Below, piece by piece: positions 32,409-37,625 of a stretch of 37,625 nt of DNA. How positions within the stretch are numbered: position 1 is the first letter of the stretch; each line of letters begins with the position of its first letter. The notes under the pieces were generated by a model. The model had not been told where the DNA came from and did no database searches. It saw nothing but the letters and a program-made list of their open reading frames with translations. The stretch spans positions 1-37,625 of the forward strand of contig JNEM01016399.1 of assembly GCA_000697335.1 (NCBI GenBank), in the 5' to 3' direction. A program made the translations under genes and the position numbers. This DNA is from Conidiobolus incongruus B7586 (lineage: Eukaryota; Entomophthoromycota; Entomophthoromycetes; Entomophthorales; Conidiobolaceae).

Positions 32409-35047
32409 TTACGAAGCTGTGGCCTTCTCCATCTCATCAACCATAGGCATGCTTCGGTCGGATGCTTGCGTGAATGACAACTCCTCAGAAACTGGAGCAC
32501 GATTATTGTGATTAGCTTCTTCGAATGGTGCAGGTGCATTGGTGAAAGCGGTAGGTTGCTGTTCTTTATAGCTATTCATATCAGGTGCTGGAGTAGAAGG
32601 GTCAGCAGCTGGTTCTTCTTCTGTTTGACCTTCTCCTTCGGTTTCTGTTTCGGGATTAGGGTGCTCTGATGCTTCACCATGCTCAACGTGCTCTGTGTGT
32701 GGAGTATTTTCGGCATGTTCATCATGTGGGGCATGTTCAGCGTGTTCGACATGTTCGGCGTGCTCTGTATGTTCAGCGTGTTCTGCATGTTCAGCGTGAT
32801 ATCCATGTTCTACATGTTCTGTATGCTCTGTGTGTTGAGAATGTTCAGCATGCTCGGCATGTGATGTATGAGCTGCATGAAGTTCGTGTCCTTCCTTAGC
32901 TTGATGTTCTTTTTCAGAAGTGAAAGGTTTGACAATTTCAGGTTGTGGCCCAGCAGAAGTTGGTTCTTTTACAATTGGAGGTTGTGGCCCAGCAGAGTTA
33001 GGCTCTACAACAGCAGGGAAAGCAGGATCAGATGCGCTCATCAAATTTGTTTCTTTATGAGCTTTTTCTCCTGATTCTGATTTGGATTCATGTTTGGTCT
33101 CATTCTGGGCTTCGCTTGTAGATTCTTTATGTTCACCTTCTTTACCACTTGCCTCTAATTTAGAAGACTCTTTTGATTCTTCTTCCTTTCGAGATTCAGC
33201 TCCCTCAGGTTTAGGTTCATTCGACATATCACTAAATTGAGGTTCGGATTCATTGCTTCCTTCAGATTTCATTTCAGTCATTTCATGAGACTTAGCAGGC
33301 TCTTTAGTCGTTTCTGACACACTATGATTATCAGTAGAACCTTCTGGTTTCATTCTGGACATTTCTTTAGAACTGGAAGATTCAATAGATGATTCTTGCT
33401 TATTAGAAGTTTCAGCCGCTCCTTCTGGTTTACTGGGTTCTGCTGATTCCTTAGACTCATGAGTTTCTGATGAATGTTCCTTTGTTTCAGGAACTTGTTC
33501 TGTTGTACCCTGAGATTCTACCGCCTCAGGTTTATGTGCACTAGATTCAGCTGCATGTTGAGCATCATGAGCTTCAAGTTTGGATTCTGATGCTTCAGGC
33601 TTATGTGCACTAGATTCAGCTGCGTGCTGAGCATCATGAACTTCAGGTTTGGATTCTGATGCTTCAGGTTTATGTGTACTGGATTCAGCTGCATGCTGAG
33701 CATCATGAGCTTCAGGTTGGATTCTGATGCTTCAGGTTTATGTGTACTGGATTCAGCTGCATGCTGAGCATCATGAGCTTCAGGCTTGGATTCTGATACT
33801 TCAGGCTTATGTGCACTAGATTCAGCTGCATGCTGAGCATCATGAATTTCGGGTTTAGTTCCTTTGACTTCAGGCTTTGATTCAGTAGTGCTTTGCGATT
33901 CCGTGTTCTCAGGTTTATGTGTACTAGATTCGGTAGCATGTTGAGTTTCATGAGCCTCTGGTTTAGCTTCTTTAGCCTCTTGACCCTCTGGTTTAGAAGT
34001 TTCTTTGTTTTCTGAATGAGTTGAAGCTCCATTTAATTTGCCCTCGCCTGATGTTCCATGAGCCTTCTCACCATTTTTGGCAGCTTCATCCTTTTCAGTT
34101 GGCTTTTCACTAGTTTCAGTAGCTCCTTGAGGATGAGAAGCATCAGGTTTGGCTGGTTCATCAGAATCAAGTGGATCTATCTCATCCAAGGAGGTTTCCG
34201 ATATCTCTTCAGAATCAGCGTCTGTGGATGGTGCAGGATCTGCTATTGATGGTTCTACTCTATCATTAGCACTAGGTGATTTTGCACCTTCTCCAGATTT
34301 TGATGTTTCTTGGTTGGTTGCTGATTCTATTGGTTTTGATGCAGGAGTTTCGGACGCTTTAATTGTTGAAGCATCGGTAGCAGGAGATTCAGCAGGCTTT
34401 GGAGCGGATGCAGCGGCAGTTGTATCAGTACTTGGTTTAGCATCAGTAGTTGACTGCGAGGATTTTTCAGGTTCTGCAGGCTTTGCGGAGTCTTTGGATT
34501 CAGAATTTGCTGAACCTTTACTTTCAGCTCCAGCTGCCGCAACGGGAGTAGTACCAGCAGCACTAGGCGAAGCTGAAGGTGATAATGCAGCAGAAGCGCC
34601 ATTGGCAGATGGAGTAAGGGCAGATGATGCCGCTTGAGTAACATCCGCTGGGCCAGCAGATTGGCCAGTGGCAGGAGACGTAGCCGCTTGACCTGCAGCT
34701 TGTGCCTGAGCTTTATCATACTTCGATGGCGTCCATTGTCCGTCATCATATGCTGGAGAAGGTGTTGCAGCAGCTGTACTAGCAGAAGGGGGCGCTGATG
34801 CTTGACTGGCTGCAGACGGAGAACCAGCAGCAGCCACTGGTGCAGCTGATTGACTTGGGGAAGTACTTGCAGCACTGGCTGAATTAGTGGGAGATGCAGC
34901 AGATGAATCACCAGAAGGAGGCTGTGGAACACTTCCTAAAGCATTTGTATTAGGCGCCTCAATGGGAGCTGGTAATGCAACTATTTGAAGAATAATGGAT
35001 AAAAAAACTAATAATAAGCCTTTCACATTACGGTTAACTTGCACCAT
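32409..35047 (-). CDS. Secreted repeat-rich, His-rich protein with internal frameshift
   Basis: I do not recognise this protein. It starts with a signal peptide (hydrophobic GLLLVFLSIILQIVALP, cleavage likely after residue 25-30), then a Ser/Ala/Pro-rich mucin-like region (about 35-250), an acidic Ser/Glu/Lys region, 23-residue repeats (about 365-505) and a His-triplet region (about 719-796). As written, the first frame runs 35047-33518 and changes character near residue 444. The second frame reaches the stop at 32409. The two are related by exactly one base: one 69-nt repeat is 68 nt long, with AACCT in place of AAACCT (coding strand) near 33716-33718. With that base present, the protein would be 879 residues. 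This could be a sequencing error in a short A run, a real null allele, or a variable locus. There is no GPI-like tail. The likely location is the cell wall or outside the cell. Confidence 0.7.
32660..32893 (-). repeat. 9-nt repeat array encoding His-x-Glu triplets
   Basis: About 78 codons in which His recurs at nearly every third residue, mostly as HAE, HTE and HVE, giving a long H-x2-H ladder. Third positions and middle residues vary, so the array is not freshly duplicated. His-rich ladders of this kind could bind Zn, Ni or Cu, which is inference. Antisense open frames across it are shadows of the periodicity. Confidence 0.85.
33525..33960 (-). repeat. 69-nt tandem repeats (23 residues each)
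   Basis: Five close copies of a unit encoding KPEAHDAQHAAESSTHKPEA plus SES, with a more diverged sixth copy at the upstream (higher-coordinate) end. The shared string AGCATCATGA recurs at 33561, 33630, 33699, 33767 and 33836, so the steps are 69, 69, 68 and 69. The short step marks the frameshift. High identity between copies suggests recent duplication and likely copy-number variation. Confidence 0.9.
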
Positions 35048-36759
35048 TTCTTCTATTTATGAATATGATATTAATTAATAAACGATTTATAATAAAATAA
35101 ATTAAATAATAATTAAAATCTATTTCAATCAAAACTCCATTCAATAAAATAGAGTTCAAATTATAGCATATTATCAAATATTTATATAAAAATTTAAAAC
35201 TGAATAAACTTTAATTAAATCATTAACCACGTATTCTTGAGGCTAAAATTGTTACAAGTAGTAATTTTAAGTGTAGCAAAAATTATCCGTTGAATTAGAA
35301 TCAATTTTGAAAATTTTCAAAAATTTTCAAAAAATTATTCACTGTTTGTTTTTGTTTATCGTGGATTAATTACCCGATTTGACTTAATGTTTCAAACCAG
35401 TGAGATGTTTCAATTGAGCTAATAATTTAATATTAGTGATTAAATATATACCAATATATATTTTTTATAACTAATTTGGATCTTTATAATTGAATTATTA
35501 TATAAATATTTTATGTATTAACAAAGTCTAGTGTAATCGAATTTTGAAGAGAAAACAAATATACAACACATATAATCTATATTCTTATTAAAATATTGTT
35601 TGATCTTAACTTTTATTATATAGTTCAAATCCTTCAATCTCTTTCAACGTTTTTTATTAAATTGAAAATAGGATTTAAACATTTGAACTAAAATCAAAGG
35701 TAGATCATTCTCGATAAATATTATCGGGTCAATATAGAAAATTAGATTAATATTTGAGATAATTTAAATCAGAGTATAATCTTGATCATGAATATATCAT
35801 ATGGATATCCAATATAAATTTAATAACCTTGAACATCTTGAATTCTTCATCAATAGATTATTTATTGATTTTAACATTTTTTATTGTAAAATTCAACAGT
35901 AATTCATGATAAAATGATCAAATAGATGAAATATAAGAATTTCAGTCAATATAATACATATTCAATTACTTTCATATATATGATAATAATTGAATGAACT
36001 CATGGATATAGCTACTATATTATTATATTTGAAGCTTTATACAGTAGATTAAAAATGGCTTCATTCTTTTTAGATGTTTATTTCAATAAAACAGTTAGAA
36101 CAAAAATAATATGATTTTAATAATTAATAACTTCCTTGCTTTCCAATAATAGAATTCTATACTGATGGTAATCGATTAACCTCTTTATATAAGTTTTTAT
36201 TGCTTATTTTTGAAATTATATCCTTAATTTTAAAATATAAAGTTGAAATGCCATCAAACCTCTTCAAATTAAACCCTTTATTTTCACAATATACTTATAA
36301 TCACAAAGATTTATATTTGCTAAATATATTGAATATGGTAATAAAAACCAGTTCTTTTTAATTAGCAAATTTTTGAAAATTTTCTGCTACAAATATATGG
36401 CTATTATTATATATAATTAATGCTTTTTTAATTCAAATTTCATTTTATTTATTTTTAATTTGTTTCAAAAATTTAACTAATTCTATCATTATAATATATA
36501 TATTGGTAATAATTAATGGAATGCTACGTTATCAATATCTATACTTAATAATATTCATAATTTTTGAATAATTATTTTTTGAAATTTTTTACAGTTGGTT
36601 TAATTTCTTAAACCAAATATTTCATTTTTTGGTAAGAGATCAAATATTTGAATTGATAATTTATCTAATAAAATAATTTTTCAAACATATTAAAATTAAT
36701 GCTATTACTATAAATATATATATTTACTTGATTTTTTCTCATATTTGCTGAATATTTAG
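35048..36759. other. AT-rich region upstream of the repeat-rich protein gene
   Basis: About 1.7 kb without recognisable coding sequence. Near 35310-35340 there is a short tandem of AAATTTTC-like units. The first few hundred bases presumably hold the promoter of the secreted protein gene, but no distinct site stands out. Confidence 0.4.
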
Positions 36760-37105
36760 CTAATTTACTGTTTTCTTACCATTAAATAGCAACGCAGGTA
36801 ATAATAAAATATAAAAATTATATTCCTTTTTTTCTTTGGTATATAAATGAATTTTGATATACTTTTTAAATTTATATGTATTTCTTTGATAAGTTATATA
36901 TTTTAGATAGTCTCGTATTTTGAAATTACCCGTCGGCCTTGATTCGATAGTTAAATCCATATTACTCCTCATATATAGCTGATTTGTCAGTCCATATTTA
37001 AAGGATATGCTTCTCTGAATCAACTATTTACATAAGCTTATAAATAATTACCTTACTAAACCGTTTTACCGATAATTTTCCAACAACCATCCTTATAAAA
37101 CTCAT
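36760..37105 (-). CDS. Possible two-exon gene with mitochondrial-like leader
   Basis: A weak model. ATG at 37105 opens an 18-codon exon (37105-37052) reading MSFIRMVVGKLSVKRFSK, a basic amphipathic start like a mitochondrial targeting sequence, followed by donor AAG|GTAATT. Acceptors at 37024 (28-nt intron) and 37015 (37-nt intron) both keep the frame open into a longer segment containing KYGLTNQLYMRSN and DLTIESRPTGNFKIRD, which is less AT-biased than its surroundings. That frame stays open to a hydrophobic segment (FYILLLPALLFNG) before a stop at 36760; a further donor (GGTAAG) follows NG. No family is recognised. The introns would be shorter than any other here. It may be a small membrane protein, a 5' fragment of a decayed gene, or chance. 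Confidence 0.25.
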
Positions 37106-37625
37106 TATTTAATACAACAATAGCTTAAATAATATCAATCTTTTGTATTAAGTTTTTAATTTTAACCTCATCAAACAAGATATAAGATTATAAAAGTTCT
37201 TAGCAATTATTTATTGCTTAGAAATTATAAATATATAATATAAATTCTTTTACATATCATTTTTTTAATATTTTTTTTAACTGTGGTAAAATTTAAATTT
37301 TTTATTTATAGCGGCTTTATTGTTTTTATATATTTAATTCATATAATGAATTATAAGATGAATTATTATTACGTATTATAATGTTTGGATAAGGAATTAA
37401 TTTATTAAATGATATAAATAATGATTTAAATATTAAAAATTACTTTTCAAACCATAGGATATAACTTTAATATTTAACTATTCGATTATTTTAAAATTTT
37501 AATTGAAGATATTTTTAATAAATAATTGACAAAGATGAATAAATTCAATTATATTAACTATTGTTTTAATATTAATAACTGATTATAATTACTATATTAA
37601 AATTTATAAAATAAAAATTTTTATA
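37106..37625. other. AT-rich right edge
   Basis: About 520 bases of AT-rich DNA in which no feature could be recognised. Confidence 0.4.

Noticed and set aside
33525-33960. CRISPR-like regular spacing of repeats
   Set aside because: The units are 69-nt coding repeats with no unique spacers, in a eukaryotic gene.
34149-34637. 162-codon plus-strand open frame rich in Ser, Gly and Ala
   Set aside because: It is antisense to the Ser/Ala/Pro region of the secreted protein and arises from that region's biased codons; the minus frame has a signal peptide and coherent composition.
34327-34932. 201-codon minus-strand open frame rich in Leu, Gln and His
   Set aside because: It is an alternative frame of the same repeat-rich gene; Leu/Gln richness is the frame-shifted reading of Ser/Ala codons.
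33518-35047. Treating 35047-33518 and 33362-32409 as two separate adjacent genes
   Set aside because: The second frame is open well upstream of its first Met, through the same 69-nt repeats, and the two frames differ by exactly one base in a shortened repeat, so a single gene is the simpler reading.

Overview
The window is nuclear DNA from a fungus. The evidence is spliced protein genes with short GT-AG introns (about 53-95 nt) and two proteins of fungal type: an NST1-family stress protein and a MET5-type NADPH-sulfite reductase beta subunit. I cannot fix the phylum. Base composition is strongly two-phased. Conserved genes run near 40% GC (23 of 60 bases in the sampled row 24781-24840), while the gaps are extremely AT-rich (8 of 60 in row 3001-3060, 3 of 60 in row 30301-30360).

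Layout, left to right: a 5.8 kb AT desert with one tRNA-like relic (about 5464-5536); a five-intron PlsC-type acyltransferase on the minus strand (7344-5839); a divergent small secreted protein on the plus strand (9501-9812) with its own TATA box and poly(A) signal; NST1, six exons, minus (14075-10615); a 4.4 kb desert; DNA2 helicase-nuclease, minus (22328-18468); a tRNA-like gene with anticodon CCA (22820-22890); the sulfite reductase beta subunit, minus (27597-23473), with a probable 5'UTR intron and two Gcn4-type sites upstream; a 4.8 kb desert; a large secreted low-complexity protein, minus (35047-32409), built from 69-nt and His-triplet repeats and carrying a one-base frameshift; and a weak two-exon gene model with a mitochondrial-like leader near the right end (37105-36760).

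The genes do not form a pathway cluster. They are ordinary housekeeping genes (lipid remodelling, stress response, replication, sulfur assimilation) alongside two secreted low-complexity proteins. No transposon, CRISPR array or virus-like element could be supported. The most striking observation is in the acyltransferase: the reading frame can be kept only if a single-nucleotide exon (position 6639), sitting between two back-to-back introns, is spliced in. This is a stwintron-like arrangement in which skipping gives an early stop. Everything here was read by eye; no alignment or folding program was run.
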